A stretch of 64,000 nt of DNA from Pseudomonas sp. (GTDB taxonomy: Bacteria; Pseudomonadota; Gammaproteobacteria; Pseudomonadales; Pseudomonadaceae), in NCBI GenBank assembly GCA_007713455.1, contig VMRT01000020.1, positions 1 to 64,000 of the forward strand, in the 5' to 3' direction. The first letter of the stretch is position 1; each line of letters begins with the position of its first letter. The notes beneath the pieces are model-generated. The model was not told the origin of the DNA. It saw only the letters and a list, made by a program, of their open reading frames with translations, and made no database searches. The position numbers and the translations under genes are program-made. Shown piece by piece: positions 33,843 to 43,822 of this stretch.

Positions 33843-35639
33843 ATGTCTTCACAAAAGTACTCCGTCAACCAACACCTGATCGAAACTCTGCTGAGTTGGG
33901 TTAAATCCGGCGAAATCGCCATTCCAGAAATCCAGCGTCCTTTCGTGTGGGATGCCACAAAGGTTCGAGACCTAATGGACAGCCTGTATCAGGGCTTTCC
34001 TGTCGGTTACATCATTGCTTGGCGAAACCCCACGGTGAAGCTCAAGGATGGCTCGCTGGCCGAGGGGAAGAAGGTGCTGATCGATGGCCAGCAGCGGGTG
34101 ACGGCGCTGACTGCTGCCATCGCCGGGCAGCAGGTGATCAACCAAGATTACCAACAGGTGCGTATTCGCATCGCTTTCCACCCCATGGAAGAGCGCTTCG
34201 AAGTTAGTAACCCGGCCATCGAGAAGGACAAAGCGTGGTTTGCCGATATCGCACCTATCGTTAGTGGTGAGCTGAAGGCGCATAAGCTAGTGCCAGGCTA
34301 TGTCGCCGCTAATGCCGGGGTGAGCGAGGATCTGGTCTACGAGCGGCTGGACAGGTTGTGCGATATTACCAAGAAGCAAATCGGCCTGATCGAACTGGCG
34401 GCGGACCTCGACATCGAGACGGTGACCGAAATCTTTATCCGCATCAACTCAAAGGGCGTGGTGCTCAGCCAGGCGGACTTCGTCATGTCGAAGATCGCGG
34501 CCAACGAGGAGTTTGATGGCAACACCTTGCGCAAGGCCATTGACTACTTTTGCCACCTGGCCATCGCGCCGGAGTTCTACGCGCATATCGAGAACAACGA
34601 TAAGACTTTCGTGCAGACCGATTACTTCAAAGCTATGCGCTGGCTGAAGAGTGAGAACGACGACCTCTACGACCCCAGCTACTCGGACATGCTGCGGGTA
34701 GCGTTCACTACCAAGTTCAATCGTGGGAGGCTGTCGGATCTGGTCGGGCTTCTCTCTGGCCGCAACTTTGAAACCCGCAGCTATGAGAAGGAAATCGAGG
34801 AAGCGTCCTTCAAGACCCTGAGCGAAGGAGTCAGGGAGTTCATCAACGAGACGCACTTCAAGCGCTTCCTGATGATCATCCGCTCGGCTGGCTACGTGGA
34901 CAGCTCACTGATCGGCTCGGTAAACGCACTGAACTTTGCTTACGTGCTCTATCTCAAGCTCAAACGCGACCTAGGCAACAATCCCAATATCGAAAGCTGG
35001 GTGCGTCGCTGGTTCGTGATGTCGCTGCTCACTGGCCGCTACTCTGGATCGCCGGAGTCACGGTTCGACAAGGACATCAAAGCTGTACACGACCGGCCGT
35101 TTGCTGATGTGTTGGCGGAGATCGAATCGGCTGACCTTTCCGACGCCTTCTGGGACTTCGGCTTGCCGCAGGCGCTGAACACCTCTTCAGTGAATGCTCC
35201 GGCCATCAAGGTGTTCTGGGCCGCGCAGGCCAATCGGGGTGACAAGGGCTTCCTGTCTAAGGACATCACCGTGCGTGACATGCTCACGCATCATGGCGAC
35301 ATCCACCATATATTCCCGAAGAACTTCCTTAAGAATCGAGGGTTGGCCAAGAGCAGGTACAACCAGGTGGCTAACTTCGTGTTTGTACAGCAGGAAGTGA
35401 ACATCAAAATTGGCCATACCGCACCGGCTACCTACATGGCCGATGTGTTAGCCCAGTGTGAGTCGGGTGAAGCACGCTATGGAGCCATCACTTGCCTGGA
35501 TGACCTCAAAGGCAACTTGGCCGCCAACTGCTTACCGGAAGAATTGACCGCCTACCGGCCTGAACGGTTTGATGAGTTTCTGGCTGAACGTCGTAGGCTG
35601 ATGGCGCAGAAGATCAAGCAGTATTACTGGGGGCTGTGA
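33843..35639 (+). CDS. DUF262/GmrSD-type protein with C-terminal HNH-like motif
   Basis: The 598-residue protein has an N-terminal DUF262 domain: [21 protein letters not shown] followed by the ParB-like nucleotide motif [10 protein letters not shown] (80-89) and the later [21 protein letters not shown]. The C-terminal end has [12 protein letters not shown] with H488/H489 and a following [11 protein letters not shown], the His-Me/HNH arrangement of the DUF1524-like partner domain. GmrSD proteins with these two domains cut modified phage DNA, and related proteins such as BrxU protect against phages. ATG 33843 is preferred because GGGA lies six bases before it; ATG 33837 is the alternative. It sits alone between broken genes, as mobile cargo does. 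Confidence 0.82.
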   Translation: MSSQKYSVNQHLIETLLSWVKSGEIAIPEIQRPFVWDATKVRDLMDSLYQGFPVGYIIAWRNPTVKLKDGSLAEGKKVLIDGQQRVTALTAAIAGQQVINQDYQQVRIRIAFHPMEERFEVSNPAIEKDKAWFADIAPIVSGELKAHKLVPGYVAANAGVSEDLVYERLDRLCDITKKQIGLIELAADLDIETVTEIFIRINSKGVVLSQADFVMSKIAANEEFDGNTLRKAIDYFCHLAIAPEFYAHIENNDKTFVQTDYFKAMRWLKSENDDLYDPSYSDMLRVAFTTKFNRGRLSDLVGLLSGRNFETRSYEKEIEEASFKTLSEGVREFINETHFKRFLMIIRSAGYVDSSLIGSVNALNFAYVLYLKLKRDLGNNPNIESWVRRWFVMSLLTGRYSGSPESRFDKDIKAVHDRPFADVLAEIESADLSDAFWDFGLPQALNTSSVNAPAIKVFWAAQANRGDKGFLSKDITVRDMLTHHGDIHHIFPKNFLKNRGLAKSRYNQVANFVFVQQEVNIKIGHTAPATYMADVLAQCESGEARYGAITCLDDLKGNLAANCLPEELTAYRPERFDEFLAERRRLMAQKIKQYYWGL

Positions 35640-35906
35640 GCAACTGTATCGGGGAGTTCTGTGATGTCATGGCCTGCGCATGTATTATTTTATGGTTAAG
35701 TGAGCGTTGTGGATACGATATCGTCCTTGGCCAACGAACCAAAGTCCGGAATGCGATATAGAAAGGATAGAATTTTTGCACCTTTGCAATGTTTGGCTTT
35801 TGGGGTTATATAAAAAATAATGCTCTGGTTGTTGTTTTTTTGTTTTCGTATTTGCAATAATTGATTGTGTGGCATGTGTCACGCAAATAATAATTAGAAG
35901 AATAAT
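35640..35906. other. AT-rich spacer
   Basis: These 267 bases are much AT-richer than their surroundings (35800-35905 in particular) and contain no gene. The right end holds the AGAAG ribosome-binding site of the recombinase gene. Confidence 0.45.
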
Positions 35907-36800
35907 ATGAATGCAGAGACTCAAAGCGCCTATATTAGTTTGGCCAGTAATTTTTATGCGACTCGGATGCAGGGCGTTGAGCTTGATGAGCTCAATATTA
36001 TTGGTGCTTTACTACGGGCGGCCCCTGATTACCGCCCGGATTATTATCGGCGCCTACGTAACGCTTTGGCGTTTGATCAAAAGCATCGAGGAAATTTCTG
36101 GGCTGCCCAAGAAATCAATCGTACGCTCAATCCGGTCACTGTGTTAAATCTGCCGCGAAAGAAAAAGCAGCGACGTCCGCAGAAGCTTTCTACCGCTGAT
36201 TTCGAAGCGTGGCTACGGTGTCTGGCTGAACGAGATATGCCTGTCGAAGCGGGAGCTTTAATGGTGATATCTCTTACCGGAGCGCGACCATGCGAGCTTA
36301 ACGGAATTTCTATCGATGGCCGGCGCATCCATATATCCGGTGCAAAGCTTAGCCACAACGGTTTACGCGGCGCTAGCCGAACGCTGGAGGCTGATGGAGA
36401 CGTCTGCAATATCTTGAGAAACGCTCTCGCTGCTTTTAAATGTCAGCCGCGCAGTATGGATTCAATACGCGTTGCGCTTCACCAAGTCGCTACTGAGCTA
36501 TTCGGTAGGAGGAAGGTGCCGAGTATGTACACACTTCGTCACCAGTTCGGCTCAAATCTGAAAGCCTCAGGCATGTCCGCAATAGAAATGGCATACGTCA
36601 TGGGGCACCAGGCTACCGATTCGATTAGCCGCTATGGCGATAAAAGATTTGGACGTGCAGAAGCGGTTAAGGTTAAGCCTGCAAGCGATGCTGACTTTTC
36701 AAAGGTGAGAGATACAGTGCCTGCTCGAATGCGTGCGGACGCCGTGGCTCTTAATGATCAGCGAGACTTGGATCGTAGGACTGAGGTCGCTGACGGCTGA
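35907..36800 (+). CDS. Tyrosine-type site-specific recombinase
   Basis: The 297-residue recombinase shows R127 (SLTGARPCEL), the Y208-x-x-R211 box followed by H212 (MYTLRHQFG), H234 in GHQATDSISRYG and the nucleophile Y243. The usual H-x-x-R first position is Tyr here, a variant seen in some family members. It should cut and join DNA at a specific site and could be the integrase of a small island, perhaps of the neighbouring DUF262 gene. It follows an AT-rich spacer and precedes IS3 and Tn3 remnants. No att site can be assigned by eye. Confidence 0.8.
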   Translation: MNAETQSAYISLASNFYATRMQGVELDELNIIGALLRAAPDYRPDYYRRLRNALAFDQKHRGNFWAAQEINRTLNPVTVLNLPRKKKQRRPQKLSTADFEAWLRCLAERDMPVEAGALMVISLTGARPCELNGISIDGRRIHISGAKLSHNGLRGASRTLEADGDVCNILRNALAAFKCQPRSMDSIRVALHQVATELFGRRKVPSMYTLRHQFGSNLKASGMSAIEMAYVMGHQATDSISRYGDKRFGRAEAVKVKPASDADFSKVRDTVPARMRADAVALNDQRDLDRRTEVADG

Positions 36801-37090
36801 GGTGATGTGGTCATTTCAGCGGACAATCATGAATTCCTTAGGCTATAGAGCGTTTGTATCTAGCTCTGGTTTTGATAGCGGTTTCCACCTTTACGTCGTC
36901 AACGCTCAGGTATCTGTTACGTAATCTTGGACACATGGGTGTCGCCCACCGGCAGCTTGCGGCCAGAAGTGGTCAATCGAGTATGTCTAAAAAGGCTTTT
37001 CATTGCTTTGCTGGAACTTCCCCAGACTCAGCAGAGATCGAAAGCGGTGAGATCCAATCCTTGCGTGAGGGGGAGGCAAATGATGGTGCA

Positions 37091-37670
37091 TGAATCGCCC
37101 CGGATTTCCTAAACACTTTCCAGGCTCTGGAAATAGCGTTTTTCAAACTCTACCGGCGACAGCTGGTTGTTGAAACCATGCCGGCGTTTTGGGTTGTAGA
37201 ACATCTCGATGTAGTCGAACACATCAGCGCGAGCATCTTGCCTGGTGCTGTAGATCTTTCGCCTGATCCGCTCTCGCTTCAGCAACTGGAAAAAGCTTTC
37301 CGCTACCACGTTGTCATGGCAGTTACCACGTCGACTCATGCTGCCAAGCAAGTTGTTGGTTTTCAGGAAGCTCTGCCAGTCGCCGCTGCTGAACTGGCTA
37401 CCTTGGTCTGAGTGAATCATCAGCTCCTGCTTTGGCTTACGCCGCCAAACCGCCATCAGCAATGCATCGATAGCCAGGTCGCTGGTCATCTGCTGCTTCA
37501 TCGACCAACCGATTACCTGCCGCGAAAACAGATCGAGTACCACCGCCAAAAATAATCAGCCCTCATAGGTGCGGATGTAGGTGATGTCCGTAACCCAGAC
37601 CTTGTTGGGTTCGGTGACATTGAATCGACGCTCAAGATGATTTGGTGAGGCCACTGGAGGGGTCATGCCG
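37091..37670 (-). mobile_element. IS3-family element, right part
   Basis: The element's one recognisable end is TGAATCGCCCCGG (37091-37103), the type of terminus found in several IS3 members. The left part of the element, including orfA, is missing beyond about 37670, where Tn3-like sequence begins. Confidence 0.65.
37109..37666 (-). pseudogene. IS3-family transposase OrfB, truncated with internal stop
   Basis: The sequence encodes the DDE catalytic half of Orf[14 protein letters not shown], then a stop, then LFLAVVLDLFSRQVIGWS, HSDQGSQF and RGNCHDNVVAESFF...YNPKRRHGF. The stop is TGA at 37559-37561, where relatives have Trp (EGWLFLAVV). The N-terminus and orfA are absent. It cannot move itself. 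Confidence 0.8.
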
Positions 37671-37792
37671 AGATAAAGGGAAAATTCACTCACTCCGCTC
37701 GTAACGTGTTGATGCCAAACGAGTTTACCAAATAGACCGCACAGCCTCTGATCGTGGACTATCTTTTCTGACTCCTCAGAAAAGGAGTTCCT

Positions 37793-38656
37793 ATGGCTTC
37801 ATTAGAGCGTACGGCGTATCCCACCCTGCCAAAGGCGTATTCAAAAGCTGAACTGCAGCGTGATTTTTCGTTCTCAGATGATGAGATTAAGTGGGTACGG
37901 AGCAAGTCCAAGGCCCCCTTTCACCTCAATCTCGCCGTTCTTCTCAAGACCTTTCAGGTGCTCCGATATTTTCCTGATATCACCGACGTCCCTGGTCAAC
38001 TGGTGGACTTCATTCGCGGAGAGTTAGGTCAGCGTAGCAAGGTGAAACTCGCGGAATACAAGTGGTTCCAGCAATATCGCCACATGAACGCGATCCGAGC
38101 TCGCCTCGGTGTGACGGTATTCTACGGCTCCGATGCCATGGAGCTCGCCGAGCGGCATGCCAAAGCGATGTCGTTTGTGCTTGACCAGCGCGCCGACATC
38201 ATCAACTCCGTAATCGAAGAGCTGATCTGCCAAGATTACTCGACTCTAAATGATCTCGCTGAGCGAATTCATGCCGAATCCCAAGAGGCAATATTCAACC
38301 TCGTAGTAACCAGAACGCCAGTCGAGGTGATCCACAAGCTAAAGGATCTGCTCGACACTGACTTCGGCCGACGCCAGAGTGACTTCAATACGCTGAAGCA
38401 GTCACCCAAGAAGCCATCTCGCAAGCACCTAGAGGTACTGATCGACCATCTGGCTTAGCTAGAGAGCTTCGGGGATCTGGGTTCCATTTTTGAAGGAATT
38501 GTCGACACTAAGATCCGCCACTTTGCTGCCCAAGCCGCGGCGTCGGACGTAGCCGAGTTGAAGGACTGCTTACTGCCGAAGCGCTACACGCTGATGCTGG
38601 CCTTAATCTACCGCATGCGCATGCGGACCCGGGATCATATGGCCGAGATGTTCAGC
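37793..38656 (+). pseudogene. tnpA: Tn3-family transposase TnpA, N-terminal part with internal stop
   Basis: The first 221 codons (from [13 protein letters not shown]) match the N-terminal domain of Tn3-type TnpA, with TELxxxFxxSxxEI-like sequence SKAELQRDFSFSDDEIKWV. A TAG at 38456-38458 replaces a Trp codon, since relatives read LRWLESFG. The frame then continues (FEGIVDTKIRHFAAQA, PKRYTLMLALIYRMRMRTRDHMAEMF) to about 38656, where it breaks off against a MerR-family gene. The catalytic DDE part is gone. Confidence 0.8.
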
Positions 38657-38675
38657 CCCGCGCGCCGAACGCCAT

Positions 38676-39080
38676 TCATTTAACGCATGCGTCCTCGCTT
38701 ATTCCCGCGAGAATTCCACAAGCCTTAACTTCCCGCCCATCGTTGCAATTTGCCCGCAGCGAAACGAGTTGTCGTTCCAGTGATTGCAAAGCGGCTATCT
38801 GAGACCTGACTTGAGAAATGTGATCATCAAGCAAGGCATTAACGGCCGCACAAGGCCGGCCAGGGTCATCTTGGTAACTTTGGAGTGCATGAATTTCTGG
38901 AAGTGAAAGATTCAGAATTCGGCAGCGTCGGATGAACGCTAGCCGCTCGCCATGCTTCTCGTTGTAAACCCGATAGCCGTTCGGCTGACGATTAGGCGGA
39001 GGTAACAATCCCTGCTGCTCATAGAAGCGGATCGTCTGTGTATCAATCCCTACTAGCCTTGCTAACTGACCAATGCGCAT
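38676..39080 (-). CDS. cadR: CadR/PbrR-like MerR-family metal regulator
   Basis: The 134-residue activator has the MerR DNA-binding start MRIGQLARLVGIDTQTIRFYEQQGLL and the dimer helix. Cysteines fall at C77, C112 and C121, close to the C77/C112/C119 metal site of CadR, which binds Cd, and to PbrR. C132 lies near the end. It is divergent from a CDF transporter gene, with a MerR-type operator in the 94-bp gap, so it should turn on that transporter in response to Cd, Pb or Zn. Confidence 0.9.
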   Translation of the reverse strand: MRIGQLARLVGIDTQTIRFYEQQGLLPPPNRQPNGYRVYNEKHGERLAFIRRCRILNLSLPEIHALQSYQDDPGRPCAAVNALLDDHISQVRSQIAALQSLERQLVSLRANCNDGREVKACGILAGISEDACVK

Positions 39081-39110
39081 CGCGCGAATCCTCTTCGGTT
39101 CTCTGCGTTA

Positions 39111-39141
39111 TTGACCTTATGGTAGCTATAAGGTTTTTAAT
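39111..39141 (+). promoter_or_regulatory. MerR-type operator/promoter of the CDF gene
   Basis: TTGACC (39111-39116) and TTTAAT (39136-39141) are -35 and -10 elements separated by 19 bp, the overlong spacer of MerR-controlled promoters. Between them ACCTTAT (39114-39120) and ATAAGGT (39128-39134) form a perfect seven-base dyad around GGTAGCT. Confidence 0.85.
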
Positions 39142-39174
39142 GATCCCATCTTCGATTTCAAGTGGAGCCGTATC

Positions 39175-40068
39175 ATGAGCAAATCCGATGGCGATCGTTG
39201 CGGCTGCGATGCGACACCAGCCGCCGATGCCGGTGTGCAAAACCCTGCCGATACGACAGCACAATGGGTCAGTGTTTACGCCGTGCCAAAAATGGATTGT
39301 CCATCAGAAGAGCGAATGATCCGCTTGGCCCTGAGTGGTTTGGACGGAATTCGGAAGCTGACTTTTGATTTGTCGGACCGTCGGTTAGATGTCATGCATT
39401 GCGGTGCCGTTGAGCCCATAACCACAAAGCTGGCGACGTTAGGGCTAGGCGCCACTCTTCAGAAAACCGTCGCTGCCGACCCAGAGATGATCAAAGCCGC
39501 CGAGAATTCGGCGGACTCTACACAGGAATCCCGCTCCCTGCGTTTACTGTTAGGCATCAACGCCTTCATGTTCGTGGTAGAGATGACCGCTGGCCTGATC
39601 GCCAGGTCCACGGGCCTGATTGCCGATTCGCTCGATATGTTCGCTGACGCGGCAGTGTACGGCCTAGCCCTTTATGCAGTTGGACGTAGCGTCAGTCTGC
39701 AGGTGCGTGCTGCACACCTTGCTGGTGTTCTCCAGCTAATTTTGGCACTCGGCGTGCTCGTAGAGGTGATTAGGCGCTTTGTATTCGGTAGTGAGCCCGA
39801 GTCGCTGATAATGATCGCCGTTGCGTTCCTGGCATTGCTCGCCAATACGGGCTGTCTGCTGCTTATTTCCAAACACCGGGAAGGTGGTGCTCACATGAAA
39901 GCGAGCTGGATATTCTCCGCCAATGATGTGGTCATCAACATGGGGGTTATAGTCGCCGGAGCGCTCGTCGCTTGGACTGGGTCAAACTACCCAGACCTGA
40001 TTATCGGTACCGTTGTGGGATTCATCGTTCTAAACGGCGCTCGGCGTATTCTGGCGCTCAAGAGCTAA
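39175..40068 (+). CDS. CDF-family cation transporter with HMA-like N-terminal domain
   Basis: The 297-residue protein starts with a cysteine-containing stretch (CGCD) and an about 70-residue ferredoxin-like domain (WVSVYAVPKMDCPSEERMIRLALSGLDGI) with one M-x-C metal motif, then six membrane helices. The transport site looks like D151/D154/D158 in the first half (IADSLDMFADA) and D251/N255 in the second (SANDVVINMG), so the usual HxxxD is replaced. The altered site suggests a metal preference different from zinc. Expression is controlled by the MerR-family gene on the other strand. Confidence 0.8.
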   Translation: MSKSDGDRCGCDATPAADAGVQNPADTTAQWVSVYAVPKMDCPSEERMIRLALSGLDGIRKLTFDLSDRRLDVMHCGAVEPITTKLATLGLGATLQKTVAADPEMIKAAENSADSTQESRSLRLLLGINAFMFVVEMTAGLIARSTGLIADSLDMFADAAVYGLALYAVGRSVSLQVRAAHLAGVLQLILALGVLVEVIRRFVFGSEPESLIMIAVAFLALLANTGCLLLISKHREGGAHMKASWIFSANDVVINMGVIVAGALVAWTGSNYPDLIIGTVVGFIVLNGARRILALKS

Positions 40069-40421
40069 AGAAGCTCCCGTTACAGAAAAAGGCGTCGTCA
40101 TGCCTCTAAGCCATCCGGGTCTAGCGGCGTCAGCTAAAACTGGCGACGCAGCTTTAGCCGTTAGCGGATGGTGGGTATTGTAGAACGTGGGCTGCAAAGT
40201 CCATCAGCGAGACGAAGCCGCACTGATCGGCTTTCCTTCACGCTGTTGGTGGTAGCCCCGCTTAACCAATCAGCTCTACGAATGCCTGAGTGATCACAAC
40301 CGCTGCGGCCAATGCGCGAACGGACTTTGGGAGCGCCATCGTCAGGAAAAGCACTACAAGCGAGTTGTGAGTGCTTGAACTGAAGGCCGATAGCTGGAGG
40401 CGACCTCGATGTGCGCTAGTG
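40069..40421. other. Intergenic, no gene seen
   Basis: These 353 bases between the CDF gene and a HAD hydrolase gene (minus strand) contain no convincing gene. A minus-strand frame overlaps the HAD gene end and has no family match. AGCGGCGTCAGCTAAAACTGGCG (40121-40143) shows small internal repeats. Confidence 0.4.
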
Positions 40422-41054
40422 CTACGTTCTAGTGACAGTCCCCGTGCCCAAAATGTGGTCTGCAAATTCGATCAGGCTAGCTAATCGGTCAGGACCACGG
40501 ATGGCATCGCGCTGGAGGTGGAAGCCATGCATTCCCAGCCTTTCGGGACCGAACACATCGGCCTCCAATGTATCGCCGATCATTGCAATGGAAGACGCTT
40601 TGCAACCCAACCGCTTTAGCAGATGTTCGTAGATCGCTGGCTCCGGTTTGATCGCGCCCACCTCGAAGCTCCAGGCATAGGCGTCAAACTCAGGCAGTAG
40701 CAACTTGGCAGGTATGGCATAGGGGGTAGCCAAGTTGGAGCACAGCGCCACTTTCAGCCCCGCTCTCTTAAGGCTTTCCAGTGCCCGCAGGGCATCATCA
40801 TAGGGACGCACGCTGGCCAGTTCCGCGTAGAGATCAAGCTCCAAAATAGCAAGCTCATCGTTACCTAGTTGTGTACCAAACAGGTCGGCGGCGCCGGCCA
40901 GCCCCAAGTTTCGTGTCATCAATGTCCTGGCATCATCGGCCCTAGGTTGACGACCTTGGCTGCGTACCTGTTTTAAGAGCTTGCGAAATGGCCGCCGTCG
41001 TTCACTGATTTGCAGGAGTGTGCCATAGACATCAAAAATTACGGCTTCTATCAA
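40422..41054 (-). CDS. HAD-superfamily hydrolase
   Basis: The 210-residue hydrolase has the nucleophile motif DVYGTLL at the N-terminus, the Ser/Thr motif CSNL, the Lys in GAIKPEPAIYEH and the acidic motif MIGDTLEADVFGPERLG. It should remove phosphate or halide from a small molecule; the REG-2/haloacid-dehalogenase-like group is likely. No neighbour suggests a substrate. It ends beside the copper cluster and reads away from it. Confidence 0.85.
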   Translation of the reverse strand: MIEAVIFDVYGTLLQISERRRPFRKLLKQVRSQGRQPRADDARTLMTRNLGLAGAADLFGTQLGNDELAILELDLYAELASVRPYDDALRALESLKRAGLKVALCSNLATPYAIPAKLLLPEFDAYAWSFEVGAIKPEPAIYEHLLKRLGCKASSIAMIGDTLEADVFGPERLGMHGFHLQRDAIRGPDRLASLIEFADHILGTGTVTRT

Positions 41055-41361
41055 AACAGAGCACCTGCGCTTAGGCTTTGCACGGTTCGGTATTCATTAA
41101 AAGAAAGCGGCCGGGCTTCGGATAAGGGAGGCATAGGCTAGGCCAGCAAGCGGTATTCGCGCGAGCTACTTTTTTCAGCAGCTCGCTTCAGCATTCGTAC
41201 GACCTGACATACCGGAGAACCTGACAGAAATGTAATGGTTACTTCAGCCTTTGGTCAGGACGCTTTGCATATATTGGTTGTCGGACGCTGTAAGCATCGG
41301 AAAAACCACAAACGTCCCCGCAGTAGGCTGTTCGTTGCTAACCAATCCATAAGGAGCCCGC
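41055..41361. other. Control region of the copper ATPase gene
   Basis: These 307 bases carry the site CTGACAGAAATGTAAT (41221-41236), which resembles the shared metal-gene motif, and an AGGAGC ribosome-binding site just before the ATPase ATG. No gene is seen. Confidence 0.5.
41221..41236. promoter_or_regulatory. CopR-box-like site upstream of copA ATPase
   Basis: CTGACAGAAATGTAAT has the right arm TGTAAT exact and the left arm CTGACA with two mismatches to ATTACA, spaced four bases apart. Confidence 0.4.
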
Positions 41362-43725
41362 ATGACCTCCTCGCATTGCCACCATCAGCCTGACCAAACG
41401 AAAGGATCAGCACCGCTCACAGACCCGGTCTGCGGGATGAAGGTGAAAGAGAACAGCGAGCATGAGCAGGATTACCAAGGAACCACTTACCGCTTCTGCA
41501 GCCAGGGGTGCCGGACCAAGTTCCGTTCTGATCCTGCTAGATATCTTGCTGCACAGCAGGCTCATGGGTCATCGCCTCAGGCATCCACGCCGCCCGCACA
41601 GAAGGCGTCCGCCGGTGATGCAACGACCGAGTACACCTGCCCGATGCACCCTGAGATCCGCCAAATGGGTCCAGGTGATTGCCCTATCTGCGGGATGTCA
41701 TTGGAACCTCTGATCCCTGAACTCGACGAGGAGGAGAATCCCGAACTCAAGGACTTCTCGAAGCGATTCTGGTGGTCTCTGCCCCTGACCGTAGCAGTAA
41801 CCCTGTTGGCAATGGCGGGACATGCGATACCGCTGTTTCACGGCGCTAGCCAGAACTGGGTTGAACTAGCCCTTACGACCCCGGTTGTCTTGTGGGCAGG
41901 TTGGCCATTTTTCGTGCGCGGTTTCGCATCAGTTAAGCATCGCAGCCCAAACATGTGGACGTTGATCGGGCTTGGCACAGGGGCTGCGTATATTTACAGC
42001 ATCGTAGCAACCGTCTTACCGAGCATATTTCCAGAGTCATTCACTGTGGGCGGCCGGATAGGCGTTTATTACGAAGCCGCCGCGGTCATCATTTCCCTGA
42101 CGCTTTTAGGGCAGCTGCTCGAATTGAAGGCCCGCTCCCAGACGTCCTCGGCAATCAAGTCCTTGCTTGGCCTATCGCCCAAAACAGCTCGCCGTATCGC
42201 CAAGGATGGTTCCGAGGAGGACATTCCGCTTACACATGTTCACGAGGGTGACCATCTGCGCGTTCGTCCTGGTGAAAAGGTACCGGTGGATGGAGAAGTA
42301 TTGGAGGGCGAGAGCGCCGTCGACGAATCCATGCTAACGGGCGAGCCCGTCCCGGTGACGAAGCGGACAGGCGATTCGCTTATCGGCGCGACGATGAACA
42401 CGAGCGGCTCGCTTGTCATGCGAGCCACCAGGGTTGGCTCCGGGACTATGCTTTCACAAATCGTCCAGATGGTTGCGAATGCGCAACGCTCCAAAGCACC
42501 CATGCAGCGAATGGCGGACACGGTTGCGGGTTATTTCGTGCTGACGGTCATTGGTATCGCCTTGCTGACATTCTTTGCATGGGGCCTGTTTGGACCCGAG
42601 CAGGGCTGGGTATTCGGCCTGATCAATGCAGTTGCGGTTCTGATCATTGCTTGCCCTTGCGCACTTGGCCTTGCAACGCCTATGTCGATCATGGTTGCCA
42701 CAGGCAAAGCGGCTGGAAGCGGAGTGCTTTTCAGAGACGCAGGCGCCATCGAGAACGTCCGTAAGGTAGACACGCTGATTGTCGATAAAACAGGAACCTT
42801 GACCGAGGGCCGACCTGTCTTCGATCGGGCCATAGGCGTCACGCCGTTTGACTCGCAGGAAGTCATCCGTTTGTCTGCCAGCTTGGATCAAGGTAGTGAG
42901 CATCCCCTAGCCCACGCGATCGTAGACCATGCCAGAAGCGAAGGTATCCAGCTGGCGAAGCCAGAGACCTTCGAGTCAGGGTCAGGTATCGGAGTCCGTG
43001 GTCTGGTGGAAGGCAAGCAGCTACAACTAGGCAACACCGCGCTTATGGAAGATACGGGTGTGAGCGTCGAGCCGTTGAGAGATCAGGCAGAAAAAATGCG
43101 CGAGAGCGGTACCAGCATTGTGTACCTGGCTGTTGATGGGGCACTTGCCGGCTTGCTGGCCGTATCGGACCCAATCAAACCGACTTCCAAGGAAGCTGTA
43201 GCGCGGCTCCAAGCGGAGGGCGTGCAAGTCATCATGGCCACCGGCGACGGGCTTACCACTGCCCGCGCGGTGGCTCGTGAGCTATCGATCGATGAGGTGC
43301 ATGGCGAAGTGAAGCCGCAGGACAAGGAGGCGCTGGTGGTTAAGCTACAAGCCCTAGGTAAAGTAGTCGCCATGGCAGGCGACGGAATAAATGATGCGCC
43401 GGCGCTCGCCAGGGCTGATGTCGGCATAGCGATGGGCACGGGCACTGACGTCGCCATGAACAGCGCCCAAGTTACGCTCGTTAAAGGTGACCTGATGGGG
43501 ATACTGCGCGCGCGCACGCTTTCGGTGGCGACGGTTCGCAATATGCGTCAGAACCTTCTGTTTGCCTTTATGTACAACGGGTTGAGCATCCCGATTGCCG
43601 CAGGTCTGCTCTATCCGTTCTTCGGACTGCTGCTGTCTCCGATGATTGCTGCCCTGGCCATGAGCCTCAGCTCAGCATCGGTTGTGTTCAACGCACTCCG
43701 GCTCCGTCAAACGCGTGTAGTTTGA
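41362..43725 (+). CDS. copA: Copper/silver P1B-type ATPase (CopA/SilP-like)
   Basis: The 787-residue pump exports Cu(I) or Ag(I) from the cytoplasm. A YHS domain (residues 18-65, [20 protein letters not shown]) and a heavy-metal-binding domain ([22 protein letters not shown], 91-112) replace the usual ferredoxin-like domains. The transport motif C431-P432-C433 and the phosphorylation site D475 (DKTGT) are intact, followed by [12 protein letters not shown] and [11 protein letters not shown]. It is the first gene of the copper island. A tandem repeat and hairpin follow it. Confidence 0.93.
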   Translation: MTSSHCHHQPDQTKGSAPLTDPVCGMKVKENSEHEQDYQGTTYRFCSQGCRTKFRSDPARYLAAQQAHGSSPQASTPPAQKASAGDATTEYTCPMHPEIRQMGPGDCPICGMSLEPLIPELDEEENPELKDFSKRFWWSLPLTVAVTLLAMAGHAIPLFHGASQNWVELALTTPVVLWAGWPFFVRGFASVKHRSPNMWTLIGLGTGAAYIYSIVATVLPSIFPESFTVGGRIGVYYEAAAVIISLTLLGQLLELKARSQTSSAIKSLLGLSPKTARRIAKDGSEEDIPLTHVHEGDHLRVRPGEKVPVDGEVLEGESAVDESMLTGEPVPVTKRTGDSLIGATMNTSGSLVMRATRVGSGTMLSQIVQMVANAQRSKAPMQRMADTVAGYFVLTVIGIALLTFFAWGLFGPEQGWVFGLINAVAVLIIACPCALGLATPMSIMVATGKAAGSGVLFRDAGAIENVRKVDTLIVDKTGTLTEGRPVFDRAIGVTPFDSQEVIRLSASLDQGSEHPLAHAIVDHARSEGIQLAKPETFESGSGIGVRGLVEGKQLQLGNTALMEDTGVSVEPLRDQAEKMRESGTSIVYLAVDGALAGLLAVSDPIKPTSKEAVARLQAEGVQVIMATGDGLTTARAVARELSIDEVHGEVKPQDKEALVVKLQALGKVVAMAGDGINDAPALARADVGIAMGTGTDVAMNSAQVTLVKGDLMGILRARTLSVATVRNMRQNLLFAFMYNGLSIPIAAGLLYPFFGLLLSPMIAALAMSLSSASVVFNALRLRQTRVV

Positions 43726-43733
43726 AGCCTGTC

Positions 43734-43784
43734 GGCTTAGGCTTAGGCTTAGGCTTAGGCTTCGGTTGCGAAGCGACCGAAGCC
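43734..43784. repeat. GGCTTA hexamer tandem repeat and hairpin
   Basis: Four GGCTTA units (43734-43757) run into GGCTTC, whose GGCTTCGGT (43758-43766) pairs with ACCGAAGCC (43776-43784). It lies nine bases after the ATPase stop. The hairpin may end transcription, though no T tract follows. Confidence 0.75.
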
Positions 43785-43822
43785 TCATTGATTGCTCATG
43801 AATTGCCCCGTAAGCTGGAAAT

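Noticed and set aside
36801-37090. Short plus-strand frames between the recombinase and the IS3 end
   Set aside because: No family resemblance, no ribosome-binding sites; probably decayed DNA next to the element.
40262-40465. A 67-codon minus-strand frame beside the HAD hydrolase
   Set aside because: It overlaps the end of the HAD gene and has no family resemblance or ribosome-binding site.
43734-43757. GGCTTA repeats as a CRISPR-like array
   Set aside because: The units are six bases and directly joined with no spacers.
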